Below are positions 1 through 15,169 of a stretch of DNA of 64,000 nucleotides, piece by piece. A program made the position numbers and the translations under genes. The stretch's first letter is position 1; each line of letters starts with the position of its first letter. Source of the DNA: JAICSD01 sp963836665 (GTDB taxonomy: Bacteria; Acidobacteriota; Vicinamibacteria; Vicinamibacterales; 2-12-FULL-66-21); the NCBI GenBank assembly GCA_963836665.1, contig CAWIKL010000001.1:3720001-3784000 (forward strand). Direction: 5' to 3'. Below the pieces are notes generated by a model. The model was not told the origin of the DNA and searched no databases. It worked only from the letters and a program-made list of their open reading frames with translations.

Positions 1-1
1 C

Positions 2-766
2 GATCTCGATCAGTTGCGCCCGAACAAGTTCCAGCCGCGCACCGAGATGGACGACGAGCGGATCGACGATCTGGCGCGATCGATCCGCAGCCACGGCATC
101 ATCCAGCCGATCGTCGTCCGCCGCGTGACCGGCAACGAGCAGGGCTACGAGATCATCGCCGGCGAGCGCCGCTGGCGCGCCGCGCAGCGCGCCGGCTTGT
201 TGAAGGTTCCCGTCGTCGTCCGCGACATCCCCGAGAATCGGTTGCTGGCCGTTGCCCTGATCGAGAACATCCAACGCGAGGACCTCAACCCGATCGAGGA
301 AGCGGTCGCCTACCGCCGCCTGGCGGACGACTTTCAGTTGACGCAGGAACAGATCGCCGACGCCGTCGGCAAGGACCGATCGTCGATAGCCAACTACGTG
401 CGCTTGCTCCGCCTGCCCGAGGAGGTGCGCGCCAGCGTCGCGTCGAGCGCGATGTCGATGGGCCACGCGCGCGCCCTGCTCGCGCTGCCCGACGAGGCGG
501 CGCAGCGCCGCATCGCCCGCGAAATCGTCGCGAAAAACCTGTCGGTGCGCGACGTCGAAGCGCTGGTGAAGCGCGAAGGCACGACCGAAACGAAGGACAC
601 GAAGGAGCGGGCCGACCCCAACACGCGCGCCGCAGAAGACAAGCTGCGTCTGGCGCTGGGGACCCGCGTCCGCATCAACCGCCGCCGTAAGGGCGGACGG
701 ATCGAGATCGAATTCGTGAGCGAAGACGAGCTGCAGCGGCTCTACGAACGCCTGGTTGGAGAATAG
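2..766 (+). CDS. parB: Chromosome-partitioning protein ParB, 5' end cut by the window
   Basis: This is a ParB-family CTPase that binds parS sites and spreads on DNA to segregate the origin region with ParA. The reading frame is open from the first codon of the window (D-L-D-Q-L-R-P-N-K-F-Q-P-R, the usual ParB N-terminal box), so the true start lies upstream. The GERRWRAAQRAG box and the ENIQREDLNPIEEA box are intact. A helix-turn-helix follows (LTQEQIADAVGKDRSSIANY). After a charged linker there is a short C-terminal dimerisation segment ending RLYERLVGE. parA is presumably just upstream. The stop is 5 bases before the GTG of selD, so the two are likely co-transcribed. The family call is secure. 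Confidence 0.95.
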   Translation, partial: DLDQLRPNKFQPRTEMDDERIDDLARSIRSHGIIQPIVVRRVTGNEQGYEIIAGERRWRAAQRAGLLKVPVVVRDIPENRLLAVALIENIQREDLNPIEEAVAYRRLADDFQLTQEQIADAVGKDRSSIANYVRLLRLPEEVRASVASSAMSMGHARALLALPDEAAQRRIAREIVAKNLSVRDVEALVKREGTTETKDTKERADPNTRAAEDKLRLALGTRVRINRRRKGGRIEIEFVSEDELQRLYERLVGE

Positions 767-771
767 ATAGC

Positions 772-1806
<1,035 letters not shown>

Positions 1807-1893
1807 ATGGTATAAATCTTCGTTTGGCATGTTGCCGATTTTGCCCGCCCGTAGGGCTCAATTTCACAATCCGGTTCTGAGGGGGGCACGATC

Positions 1894-2451
1894 GTGACCA
1901 GCAGTGCGGCCGCCGGCCGCTACGCGCGCGCCCTGTTCGACGTCGTCCTGAAGGAGCAGCCGGGCGATCTCGACGCGGTCCAGGCGCAGGTCACGGATCT
2001 GGCGGCGCTCTTTGCCGGCAACCCGGCGATGGTTGCCGTGATGGGCAATCCCGCCATTCCAGTGACCAAGAAGATCGCCGTCGTCCAGGCGGTCCTCGCC
2101 CGGGCTGGCGCGATCGCGTCGCCACTGGCGAAGACGATCCTCATGCTGGCCGAGCGGGATCGACTGATGCTCTTGCCGGAGATCGTCCGCATCTACGGCG
2201 AGCGGTTGATGGATCACCAACAGGTGATCCGCGGCCAGGTGACAACCGCGATGGCGCTCGCGCCGGAGAAGCTGAGCGCGCTCGAGCAGGGGCTGGCGCA
2301 GGCCACCGGACGGCGCGTGGTGCTCCAGGCGAAAGTGGATCCGTCGATCATTGGCGGCCTGGTTGCGCGGCTCGGCAGCACCGTCTACGACGGCAGCGTG
2401 ACGACGCAGCTGCAGAAGATGAAACAGACGCTCATCGAGGCAGGACAGTAG
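1894..2451 (+). CDS. atpH: F1 ATP synthase delta subunit
   Basis: 185 aa delta (OSCP-like) subunit that links the F1 head to the peripheral stalk. The N-terminus SSAAAGRYARALFDV and the C-terminal DPSIIGGLVARLG box with the closing LIEAGQ are characteristic. The start is GTG at 1894 behind a purine-rich GAGGGGGG stretch. It opens an F1-only run atpH-A-G-D-C. No a, b or c subunit genes lie upstream (selD is there), so F0 is encoded elsewhere. The 142-base gap to atpA is unusually long for this operon. Confidence 0.93.
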   Translation: MTSSAAAGRYARALFDVVLKEQPGDLDAVQAQVTDLAALFAGNPAMVAVMGNPAIPVTKKIAVVQAVLARAGAIASPLAKTILMLAERDRLMLLPEIVRIYGERLMDHQQVIRGQVTTAMALAPEKLSALEQGLAQATGRRVVLQAKVDPSIIGGLVARLGSTVYDGSVTTQLQKMKQTLIEAGQ

Positions 2452-2593
2452 GCCAGACCCGGCACGAGGCGACCAGAGACGAGACGAACGCGCCTGCGGC
2501 TGCAAGCGAGCGCCGGAGGGGAGTCGCCGAAGGCGACCGCGAGCGCGCAGCGAGGCGGGGAATTTCAAGGGGCCCCGCCGAGCGGAGTAATAG
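2452..2593 (+). repeat. GCGAGC-rich spacer between atpH and atpA
   Basis: This 142-base spacer is built of short GCGAG/GACGAG-type words. It holds a perfect 6-bp hairpin (GTCGCC 2523-2528, loop GAA, GGCGAC 2532-2537). A compositionally similar spacer lies at 32401-32505. No open reading frame is supported. It could be an intergenic repeat or an mRNA-processing or translation-control segment. Confidence 0.35.
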
Positions 2594-4117
2594 ATGGACA
2601 TCAAAGCAGAAGAAATCTCCAAGATCATCCGCGACCAGATCGGCAGCTATGCCGTCGACGTCGACGTGGCCGAAATCGGCACCATCGTGTCGATCGGTGA
2701 CGGCATCGCGCGCGTCCACGGCGTCGAAAAGACGATGGCCGGAGAGATGCTCGAGTTCCCGCACGGTATCTACGGCATCGCCCTGAACCTGGAAGAGGAA
2801 AGCGTCGGCGCGGTCCTGCTCGGCGACTACACCGAGATCAAGGAAGGCGACATCGTCAAGCGCACCGGGCGCATCATCTCGGTGCCGGTCGGCCCGGAGC
2901 TCGTCGGCCGCGTCGTCAACGCGCTGGGGCAGCCGATCGACGGCAAGGGGCCGATCGCGGCGAAACAGACCGCGCCGATCGAGCGCATCGCGCCGGGCGT
3001 CGTCGCGCGCTCGCCGGTCAAGGAGCCGATGCAGACGGGCCTCAAGGCGATCGACGCGATGGTCCCGATCGGCCGCGGCCAGCGCGAATTGATCATCGGC
3101 GATCGCCAGACGGGCAAGACCGCCGTCGCGGTCGACACGATCATCAACCAGAAGGGGCAGAACGTCGTCTGCATCTACAACGCGATCGGGCAGAAGCAGT
3201 CGACGATCGCGCAGGTGGTGCGGACGCTCGAAGACGCGGGGGCGATGGAATACACCATCGTCGTTGCCGCCGGGGCATCGGATCCCGCGCCGCTGCTCTA
3301 TATCAGCCCGTACTCGGCCTGCACCATGGGCGAGTACTTCCGCGACAACGGCGGCCACGCCCTGTGCGTCTACGACGACCTCTCGAAGCACGCCCAGGCG
3401 TATCGGGAAATCTCGCTGCTGCTCCGTCGCCCGCCAGGCCGCGAGGCTTACCCCGGCGACGTCTTCTACCTGCACTCGCGCCTGTTGGAGCGCGCGGCCA
3501 AGCTGAAGAAGGAAAACGGCGGCGGATCGCTGACGGCGCTGCCGATCATCGAGACACAGGCCGGCGACCTCTCGGCCTACATCCCGACCAATGTCATCTC
3601 GATCACCGATGGACAGATCTTTCTCGAATCGGACCTGTTCCACCAGGGCATCCGCCCGGCGATTAACGTCGGCAACTCGGTCAGCCGCGTCGGCGGGTCG
3701 GCGCAGATTAAGGCGATGCGCCAGGTCGCCGGCACGTTGCGCCTCGACCTCGCGCAGTTCCGCGAGCTCGCCGCCTTCGCCCAGTTCGGCTCGGATCTCG
3801 ACAAGGCCACGCTGAACCAGCTCAATCGCGGCCGGCGCCTCGTCGAAGTGCTGAAGCAGCCGCAGTACCAGCCGCTGCCTGTCGAGAAGCAGGTGATCAT
3901 CATCTACGCCGCGACCAACGGCTACCTCGATCCGATCCCGGTCGAGCAGCTGCGCGCCTACGAGACCGAGCTCTACCGCTTCTTCGACACGCGCGCCACC
4001 GGCCTACTGGCGGCGCTGATCGAGAAGAAGGCGATCGACGACCAGGTCAAGGCCGACCTGAACAAGACGCTCGAAGAGTTCGGCAAGAGCTTCGCGGCGA
4101 CGGCGAAGGTCGCCTGA
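2594..4117 (+). CDS. atpA: F1 ATP synthase alpha subunit
   Basis: 507 aa non-catalytic nucleotide-binding subunit of the F1 hexamer. The Walker A motif GDRQTGKT is at residues 169-176. The conserved ISPYSACTMGEYFRDNG region, the YDDLSKHAQAYR motif and the Arg-finger region (SVSRVGGSAQ) are intact. Length and N-terminus (MDIKAEEISKIIRDQI) are typical for the family. It is followed 29 bases later by atpG. Confidence 0.97.
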   Translation: MDIKAEEISKIIRDQIGSYAVDVDVAEIGTIVSIGDGIARVHGVEKTMAGEMLEFPHGIYGIALNLEEESVGAVLLGDYTEIKEGDIVKRTGRIISVPVGPELVGRVVNALGQPIDGKGPIAAKQTAPIERIAPGVVARSPVKEPMQTGLKAIDAMVPIGRGQRELIIGDRQTGKTAVAVDTIINQKGQNVVCIYNAIGQKQSTIAQVVRTLEDAGAMEYTIVVAAGASDPAPLLYISPYSACTMGEYFRDNGGHALCVYDDLSKHAQAYREISLLLRRPPGREAYPGDVFYLHSRLLERAAKLKKENGGGSLTALPIIETQAGDLSAYIPTNVISITDGQIFLESDLFHQGIRPAINVGNSVSRVGGSAQIKAMRQVAGTLRLDLAQFRELAAFAQFGSDLDKATLNQLNRGRRLVEVLKQPQYQPLPVEKQVIIIYAATNGYLDPIPVEQLRAYETELYRFFDTRATGLLAALIEKKAIDDQVKADLNKTLEEFGKSFAATAKVA

Positions 4118-4146
4118 GAACAGATCTTCCGCAAGAAGACAGTGAA

Positions 4147-5046
4147 ATGCCCTCACTACTTGATATCCGGCGCCGCGTTCGCGCGGTGAAATCGACGCAA
4201 CAGATCACCAAGGCGATGAAGATGGTCGCCGCCTCGCGGCTGCGCCGCGCGCAGGAGCGCGTCCAGGCGGCACGCCCCTTCGCCAACGAGATGCACCGCG
4301 TGCTCGAGAGCGTGGCCGCCCGCGTCGACGCCGGCACGCATCCGCTCCTCGACCCGCGCCGCACCCCGCGCGCCAACGGCAAGGCGCTGCTCGTCGTGAT
4401 CAGCGCCGATCGCGGCCTGTGCGGCAGCTTCAACACCAACGTCATCAAGGCGGCCAGCATCTTCATCGTCGAGAATCCGGCGCGGCAGGTCGCGCTCGGC
4501 CTGATCGGGCGGCGCGGCCGCGACTACTTTGCGCGCCGCGGCTTCGAAGTGCGTTACGAGCAGGTGAACCTGTTCGCGTCGTTGAAGTTCGACTACGCGC
4601 GGAGCATCGCCAAGGCGGCGATCGAGGCCTTCACCAACGGCGAAGTCGACAGCGCGTGGCTGGTCTACAACGAGTTCCGCTCGGTCATCTCGCAGCGTGT
4701 CGTGACGCAGCAGCTGCTGCCGATCCAGCGCCAGGACATCGAGGCGAGCGCCGCGGCCACGCCGGGCGCGGCCGCCGGCGAGGGCGGGACCACGGAGTAC
4801 CTGTTCGAGCCCGAGCCGAAGCAGATGTTCAATCGTCTGCTGCCGCTTCATGTCGAAGTGCAGGTGTTCCGCGCGCTGCTCGAGTCGAACGCCGCGTTCT
4901 ACGCCGCGCAGATGACCGCCATGGACGCGGCGACGCGCAACTCGGCAGACATGATCGAGGCGCTGACCCTCTACATGAACAAGGTACGCCAGGCGGCGAT
5001 TACGCGCGAAATCATCGAAGTCGTCTCGGGCGCCGGCGCGCTCTAG
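4147..5046 (+). CDS. atpG: F1 ATP synthase gamma subunit
   Basis: 299 aa central-stalk subunit whose rotation drives catalysis. The N-terminal helix (RRRVRAVKSTQQITKAMKM) and the C-terminal helix (NSADMIEALTLYMNKVRQAA), which form the coiled coil inside F1, are conserved, as is SADRGLCGSFN. An Ala/Gly-rich insert around residues 200-217 is a variable loop. It sits between atpA and atpD in the usual order. Confidence 0.96.
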   Translation: MPSLLDIRRRVRAVKSTQQITKAMKMVAASRLRRAQERVQAARPFANEMHRVLESVAARVDAGTHPLLDPRRTPRANGKALLVVISADRGLCGSFNTNVIKAASIFIVENPARQVALGLIGRRGRDYFARRGFEVRYEQVNLFASLKFDYARSIAKAAIEAFTNGEVDSAWLVYNEFRSVISQRVVTQQLLPIQRQDIEASAAATPGAAAGEGGTTEYLFEPEPKQMFNRLLPLHVEVQVFRALLESNAAFYAAQMTAMDAATRNSADMIEALTLYMNKVRQAAITREIIEVVSGAGAL

Positions 5047-5086
5047 CGCCTGCAGGCAGTTCTGGAATTTGACAGACAGGTCGAAC

Positions 5087-6553
<1,467 letters not shown>

Positions 6554-6616
6554 ATGCGCGGGAGGGCGGAGACGACGAGGTCCTGAACTCCTGAATCTCC
6601 TGCGAGAAGAGAGCTG

Positions 6617-7072
6617 ATGGCGCTACCCACGAGCATCGAATTACAGATCGTCACCCCCGACCGCGGCATCGTCCGCGAGCAGGTGGACGAGGTCGAGATC
6701 CCTGGCGCGGAGGGCTACTTCGGCGTCCTGCCCGGGCACACGCCGATGCTGGCGGAGCTGGCGGTCGGGGAGCTGTGGTACCGGCAGGGACAGGAGAAGA
6801 CCTACCTCGCCATCGCCTACGGTTTTGCCGAAGTGCAGCCGACCCGCGTGACCGTGCTGGCGCAGATTGCCGAGAAGGCGGAGGAAATCGACCCGGCGCG
6901 CGCTGAAGAAGCGAAGAAGCGGGCCGAGGAGCGACTGAGCGCGGCGGCGCGCGACGTGGACTACGACCGCGCTCGCGGCGCCTTGCAGAAATCGCTGGCG
7001 CGATTGCAGGTCGCGTCCCGCCTCAACCTGTCAGGACGGGTCGGCCATCGGGTCCGGCGGCCCGAGCAGTGA
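6617..7072 (+). CDS. atpC: F1 ATP synthase epsilon subunit
   Basis: 151 aa epsilon subunit. The N-terminal beta-sandwich (IELQIVTPDRGIVREQVDEV, then GAEGYFGVLPGHTPML) is intact, followed by a two-helix C-terminal domain that in this family can inhibit ATP hydrolysis. The C-terminus carries about 20 extra basic residues (ending GHRVRRPEQ) beyond the usual helix pair. It closes the F1 run. Confidence 0.93.
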   Translation: MALPTSIELQIVTPDRGIVREQVDEVEIPGAEGYFGVLPGHTPMLAELAVGELWYRQGQEKTYLAIAYGFAEVQPTRVTVLAQIAEKAEEIDPARAEEAKKRAEERLSAAARDVDYDRARGALQKSLARLQVASRLNLSGRVGHRVRRPEQ

Positions 7073-7103
7073 GCCGCTTTGTCCTTCGGCATTCGGCATT
7101 GAC

Positions 7104-7884
7104 ATGATGCTCTCCTGGGCCGTCCGTACAGGACCCTGGCCTTCGCCGCAGCAGCAACGAAGACAGCTACTGCACGCGCGCCGACCTCGGCCTGTTCGTC
7201 GTGGCCGACGGCATGGGCGGCCATGCCGCCGGCGAAGTCGCCTCGCGCGTCGCCGTCGAGACGATCCAGACCTTCATCGCCGAGAGTGCCGGCGCCGACA
7301 AGAACCGGACCTGGCCGTTCCCCTTCGAGCCGCAGATCAGCCTCGAAGGCAACCGCCTGAAGGCCGCGTTCCGTCTCGCCAACCGGCAGATCGCCAATGC
7401 CATGGCCGACTCCGCCGACCTGCGCGGCATGGCGACGACGGCCTCGGCGGTGCTGGCCGGGCCGCACAGCGCGTGCGTCGCGCACGTCGGCGACAGCCGC
7501 GTCTACGCGCTCGACATGCGCGACGGCGGCTCGCTGCACCAGATCACCGACGATCACTCCTGGGTCGAGGAACAGGTACGCGCCGGCACGATGACCTCGT
7601 CGGCGGCGCGGCAGCATCCGTGGCGCAACGTGGTGACGCGCGCGCTCTCGGGCGGCAGCGATCCCGACATCGACACGGTGGAGCTGTCGCCGCAGCCAGG
7701 TGAACGGCTGCTGCTCTGCTCCGACGGCCTGTCGGGCGTCGTCGCGCACGATGCGATCGAGCGCATCCTCGCGGATCGCCAGCTGACGCTCGAGCAGATC
7801 TGCGATCAGCTCGTCGCCGCGGCGAACGAGGGCGGCGGCCCCGACAACGTCACGGCGCTGGTCATCCAGATAGATGTTCCATAA
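7104..7884 (+). pseudogene. PP2C-family Ser/Thr phosphatase with a +1 frameshift near its N-terminus
   Basis: A Stp1/PppA-type metal-dependent phosphatase, usually paired with Hanks-type Ser/Thr kinases. The start (ATG 7104 or 7107, MMLSWAVRT) runs into the expected DPGLRRSSNEDSYC only if one G at about 7131 is skipped (ACA-G-GAC). The body is intact: ADGMGGHAAGE, HVGDSRVYAL, DDHSWVEEQV, LCSDGLSGVV, and GGPDNVTALVIQ near the C-terminus. With no correction the earliest usable start in the body frame is about 7199, which loses the first catalytic Asp strand and the NED motif. The 3' end overlaps the ABC permease by 11 bases. An assembly indel is the simplest explanation. Confidence 0.8.
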
Positions 7885-8662
7885 CCTGGCCCAGCTGCCG
7901 CGCTACCGGGCTCTCATTCAGAGTCTGGTCGCGCGGGAGCTGAAGGCGCGCTATCGCGGGTCGTTCCTGGGTTTCTTCTGGTCGTTCATCAACCCGCTCC
8001 TGCTCCTGCTGGTCTACACGTTCATCTTCGCCTTCGTGATGCCTCCGCCAAAAGGCACCGACCCGTACCCGCTCTTCATGTTTTGCGGGCTGCTGCCGTG
8101 GACCTGGTTCGCGTCTTCGTTGATGGAATCCTCGGGGGTGCTGATCTCCGGCGGGAACCTGATCAAGAAGGTACTGTTTCCTGCCGAAGTGCTGCCGATC
8201 GTCACCGTGACGGCGAACATGGTGCACTTCATCCTGGCGCTGCCGATCCTCGGCTTCTTCCTGGTCTGGTACCGGGCGCCGCTGACGCTGCCGGAGCTTG
8301 CCTGTTTCCCGCTCGTCGTCGCGGTGCAGTTCCTGTTCACTCTCGGCTGTGCCCTGATCCTGTCGGCGCTCACCGTCCACTTCCGCGACATCCGCGACAT
8401 CCTGTCGAACATCTTGACGTTGTGGTTCTTCGCGACGCCGATCGTCTATTCCTACAAGTTTGCCCCGGACATGGCGCGGCGGTTCATGAACTTCAACCCC
8501 TTCGCGCATCTGGCGATTTCCTACCAGGAGATACTCTTCTTCCCAGGCCCCTTCGGGCACTGGCGCTGGCTGGCGGCACTCGGCGTGCTCTCGATCTTCT
8601 GGTTCCTCGCGGGTTATTGGGTCTTCGATCGCCTGCGCGACTCGTTCGCCGAGGAAGTCTAA
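7874..8662 (+). CDS. ABC-2 type polysaccharide/polyol-phosphate export permease
   Basis: 262 aa integral membrane protein with about six hydrophobic segments. The N-terminal cytoplasmic signature LVARELKARYRGSFLGFFWS is typical of Wzm/TagG-type permeases that export lipid-linked O-antigen, teichoic acid or related glycans. It overlaps the upstream phosphatase by 11 bases. Its TAA shares one base with the ATG of the ATPase gene, so the two are translationally coupled. Substrate cannot be told from sequence and no glycosyltransferase genes are adjacent. Confidence 0.9.
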   Translation: MFHNLAQLPRYRALIQSLVARELKARYRGSFLGFFWSFINPLLLLLVYTFIFAFVMPPPKGTDPYPLFMFCGLLPWTWFASSLMESSGVLISGGNLIKKVLFPAEVLPIVTVTANMVHFILALPILGFFLVWYRAPLTLPELACFPLVVAVQFLFTLGCALILSALTVHFRDIRDILSNILTLWFFATPIVYSYKFAPDMARRFMNFNPFAHLAISYQEILFFPGPFGHWRWLAALGVLSIFWFLAGYWVFDRLRDSFAEEV

Positions 8663-10044
8663 TGGACGAACCCACCTCGCCCATCGAAACCCGCGCGGCC
8701 ATCGAAGTCACCCGCGCCTCGAAGATCTACCGCCGCTTCAGCCACCGCAAGCAGTTCGCCACGCTGAAGAGCGCGCTGCTGACGCGCAGCCTGATCAAGA
8801 ACCTGCGGCCGGACGAGACGTTTACCGCGCTGAACGACATCAGCCTGACGGTTCCGAAAGGGCGCACGCTCGGCGTCATCGGCCGCAACGGCTCCGGCAA
8901 GAGCACCCTGCTCAAGCTCGTCGCCGGCATCAGCAAGCCGTCCTCGGGAACCGTAAAAGTCGCAGGGCGCATTTCGGCGCTGATCGAGCTGGGCGCCGGG
9001 TTCCACCCGGAGATCTCCGGTCGCGAGAACGTCTTCATCAACGGCATCATGCTCGGTCTCAGCAAGCGCGAGGTGGCGGAGCGCTTCGACGAGATAGTCG
9101 AATTCGCCGAGATGCAGGAATTCATCGACGCGCCGGTCAAGACCTACTCGTCGGGGATGTACATGCGGCTCGGCTTCGCCGTGGCGATCCACGTCGATCC
9201 GGAGGTCCTGCTGGTCGATGAAGTCCTCGCCGTCGGCGATGAAGGGTTCACCCACAAGTGCCTCGACAAGTTTGGCGAGTTCAAGCGCCGCGGCAAGACC
9301 ATCCTGCTCGTCACGCATTCGCTCGGCATGGTCGAGCGTTTCTGCGATGAGGCGCTGTGGCTCGATGCCGGCCGCATCAAGGGCTCCGGCGACCCCAAGC
9401 GCATCGTCGGCGCCTACCTCACCGACATTGAGCAGCGCGAGGAGCACGAGCTGGCGGCTGGCGACGCCCGGGCGCGCGAGTCGGCCACGGCGCACATCGT
9501 CTCACCCGACGAGCCGGCGTCGGCGGTGCTCCCCGACAACCCCGTCGAGACCGCGACGAGCCCGGGCGACATGTTCCGCGCGACGGAAGGACGCTGGGGA
9601 TCGCGAGAGGTCGAAATCACCGACGTCGCGCTGACCGGGAGCGACGGCGCAGCGGGTCACGTGTTTCATTCCGGTGAGCGCATGGACGTGCGCATCCGGC
9701 TGCGCGCGCCGCTGCCGGTCGACGATTTCGTGCTCGGCATCGGCATCTTCAATGCCGAGGGTGTCTGCTGCTACGGCACCAATACGTCAATCGAGGAGCT
9801 CGTCGGCGAGCGGTTGAGCGGCGACGCCGGCGCGACCTTCTCGATTGATTCGCTCGACCTCGTCGAGGGGACCTACAAGCTCGACGTCGCGGTCCACAAG
9901 GTCGACGGCTACCCCTACGACTATCACCGCTTGCTCTATACGTTCCGGGTGAAGTCACGCGCCAAGGACGTCGGCATCTATCGGCCACGCCATGCCTGGC
10001 GCTTCGAGGGAGACCTCCGGTTCAAGAAGAATGTTGGATCCTGA
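8662..10044 (+). CDS. Polysaccharide ABC transporter ATPase with C-terminal Wzt-type carbohydrate-binding domain
   Basis: 460 aa. Residues about 20-260 are an ABC domain: Walker A GRNGSGKST, signature YSSGMYMRLGFAVA, Walker B VLLVDEVLAVGDEGF, H-loop VTHS. Residues about 310-455 are a Wzt_C-like beta-sandwich (EITDVALTGSDG, then VLGIGIFNAEGV and EGTYKLDVAVH), which in Wzt binds the chain-end modification of the exported glycan. Together with the permease it forms an exporter specific for a capped polysaccharide. The 3' end overlaps the start of the nucleotidyltransferase gene by 14 bases. Confidence 0.92.
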   Translation: MDEPTSPIETRAAIEVTRASKIYRRFSHRKQFATLKSALLTRSLIKNLRPDETFTALNDISLTVPKGRTLGVIGRNGSGKSTLLKLVAGISKPSSGTVKVAGRISALIELGAGFHPEISGRENVFINGIMLGLSKREVAERFDEIVEFAEMQEFIDAPVKTYSSGMYMRLGFAVAIHVDPEVLLVDEVLAVGDEGFTHKCLDKFGEFKRRGKTILLVTHSLGMVERFCDEALWLDAGRIKGSGDPKRIVGAYLTDIEQREEHELAAGDARARESATAHIVSPDEPASAVLPDNPVETATSPGDMFRATEGRWGSREVEITDVALTGSDGAAGHVFHSGERMDVRIRLRAPLPVDDFVLGIGIFNAEGVCCYGTNTSIEELVGERLSGDAGATFSIDSLDLVEGTYKLDVAVHKVDGYPYDYHRLLYTFRVKSRAKDVGIYRPRHAWRFEGDLRFKKNVGS

Positions 10045-10502
10045 AGCGCTCGTCCGGTTCGTCGCCGATGCCCGCGCCGCCGGCCGGCGCATCGTCTTCA
10101 CTAACGGCGTCTTTGACATCCTGCATCCGGGCCACGTCCGTTACCTGCAGACCGCCCGGCGCCACGGCGACGTGCTGATCATTGGCCTCAATTCCGACGC
10201 GTCGGTGCGCCGCAACAAGGGTCCGGCGCGCCCGATCAATCCGGAAGCGGAGCGCGCCGAGGTGCTCGAAGCGCTGGCCTGCGTCGACGCGGTCTCGGTC
10301 TTCGCCGAAGACACACCTGCCGACATCATCCGGCGCGTGCAGCCTGACATTCTCGTCAAGGGCGCCGACTGGCCCGCGGATCGAGATCGTCGGACGCGAC
10401 ACGGTCGAGGCGCGCGGCGGCGCCGTCATTCTCGAGCCCGTCGAGCAGGGGTATTCGACGAGCGCGATCATCGACCGAGTGAAACAGTCCGCCGGCAGCT
10501 GA
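10031..10502 (+). pseudogene. rfaE2: RfaE2-type D-glycero-beta-D-manno-heptose-1-P adenylyltransferase, frameshifted
   Basis: A stand-alone HldE C-domain homologue of the cytidylyltransferase-like fold. FTNGVFDILHPGHVRYL contains the HxGH motif, followed by LIIGLNSDASVRRNKGPARP and ADIIRRVQPDILVKGADWP. After WPAD the frame breaks: skipping one base near 10382 restores EIVGRDTVEARGG and GYSTSAIIDRVKQSAGS to the stop at 10502. The restored protein is about 156 aa, normal for the family. In this pathway it activates heptose-1-phosphate for LPS core or S-layer glycans, consistent with the neighbouring exporter. It is either one spurious inserted base or a recent pseudogene. Confidence 0.85.
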
Positions 10503-10571
10503 CACGAGAACCTCGTCCATCGTCCAAGCGTGCGATAATTCAAGGTTCCGGGCGGTGCCGGAACGCTGGCC

Positions 10572-14105
<3,534 letters not shown>

Positions 14106-14110
14106 AAACA

Positions 14111-15169
14111 ATGAAGAAACTGCTTTTCGTCGTCACGGCAGCGGCGGTCATCGCCTCGAGCGCGTCGACGCGCGCGGAGGTCATCGAACAGGTGCTGGTG
14201 AAGGTCAATGGCGACATCATCACCAAGACTGAGCTCGAAGGGCGCCAGGTCGCGGTCCTGCGGCAGCGCCTCAACGGCCAGAACGTCGATCCCAACATGC
14301 TCAAGAACGACGAGCAGCTGAAGAAAATGCTCGCCGAAGTAACGCCGCAGGTCCTCGTCAACGCCGTCGACGAGCTGCTGCTGCTCCAGCACGGCAAGGA
14401 GCTGAACCTGCACCTGAGCGACGATCAGTTCAAGGCGGTCGTCGGCAACATTCGCAAGGAGCAGGGGCTGCAGGACGACAAGAAGTTCGCCGACGCGCTC
14501 GCCCAGGAAAACATGACGATGGACGAGCTGCGCAAGTCGCTCGAGAAGCAGATGATCATCGAGCAGGTGCAGCGCCAGGAGGTCGGCTCGAAGCTGAGCA
14601 TCACCGAGGAAGAGGCGCGCCAGTATTACGCGCGCCATCCCGAGGAGTTCACCGATCCGACGACGATCACGCTGCGCGAGATCCTGATCGAGGTGCCGTC
14701 GGCCGCAGGCGGCACGGCGGCGAGCGCGGCCGCCGACAAGGACGCGCTGGCCAAGATCAACGACGTGCGCGCCCGCGCGCTGCGCGCCGAGGACTTCGCC
14801 AAGCTCGCCACCGAGACCTCGAGTTCGCCCTCGAAGGCCAACGGCGGACTGATTGGTCCGTTCTCGCGCGACGACATGTCGCCGACGCTTCAGGCCATGG
14901 TCGACAAGATGAAACCGGGTGAGATCACCCAGCCGATTCGCACGCCGCGCGGTTATCAGATTTTCAAGCTCGAATCGATGAAGACGGCCGCGGTGCAGCC
15001 GTTTGACAGCGTCCGCGATCTCATTTCCGAAAAGGTCGCCGGGGCGCGCACCCAGACGGAAATGCGCAAGTTCATCGCCCGGCTGCGCACCCAGGCCATC
15101 ATCGAGTGGAAGAACGAGGAACTGAAGAAGGTCTACGAGAAGCAGATTGCCGCCGAGCCCCTCGGATAG
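14111..15169 (+). CDS. SurA/PrsA-like periplasmic peptidyl-prolyl isomerase chaperone
   Basis: 352 aa from ATG 14111, which gives a clean signal peptide (MKKLLFVVTAAAVIASSAS, cleavage near TRA-EV). An N-terminal SurA-type helical chaperone region (residues about 20-170) precedes one parvulin domain (about 175-285: TITLREILIEV, SKANGGLIGPFSRDDMSPTL, IRTPRGYQIFKL). The family assists outer-membrane protein folding in the periplasm. TTG 14102 is possible but spoils the compact signal peptide. It follows mfd closely. Only one parvulin domain is seen, where E. coli SurA has two. Confidence 0.88.
   Translation: MKKLLFVVTAAAVIASSASTRAEVIEQVLVKVNGDIITKTELEGRQVAVLRQRLNGQNVDPNMLKNDEQLKKMLAEVTPQVLVNAVDELLLLQHGKELNLHLSDDQFKAVVGNIRKEQGLQDDKKFADALAQENMTMDELRKSLEKQMIIEQVQRQEVGSKLSITEEEARQYYARHPEEFTDPTTITLREILIEVPSAAGGTAASAAADKDALAKINDVRARALRAEDFAKLATETSSSPSKANGGLIGPFSRDDMSPTLQAMVDKMKPGEITQPIRTPRGYQIFKLESMKTAAVQPFDSVRDLISEKVAGARTQTEMRKFIARLRTQAIIEWKNEELKKVYEKQIAAEPLG

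Noticed and set aside
10360..10420. Programmed +1 frameshifting as an explanation for rfaE2 and the other three breaks
   Set aside because: No common slippery codon, stop codon or Shine-Dalgarno-like stimulator is shared by the four sites.
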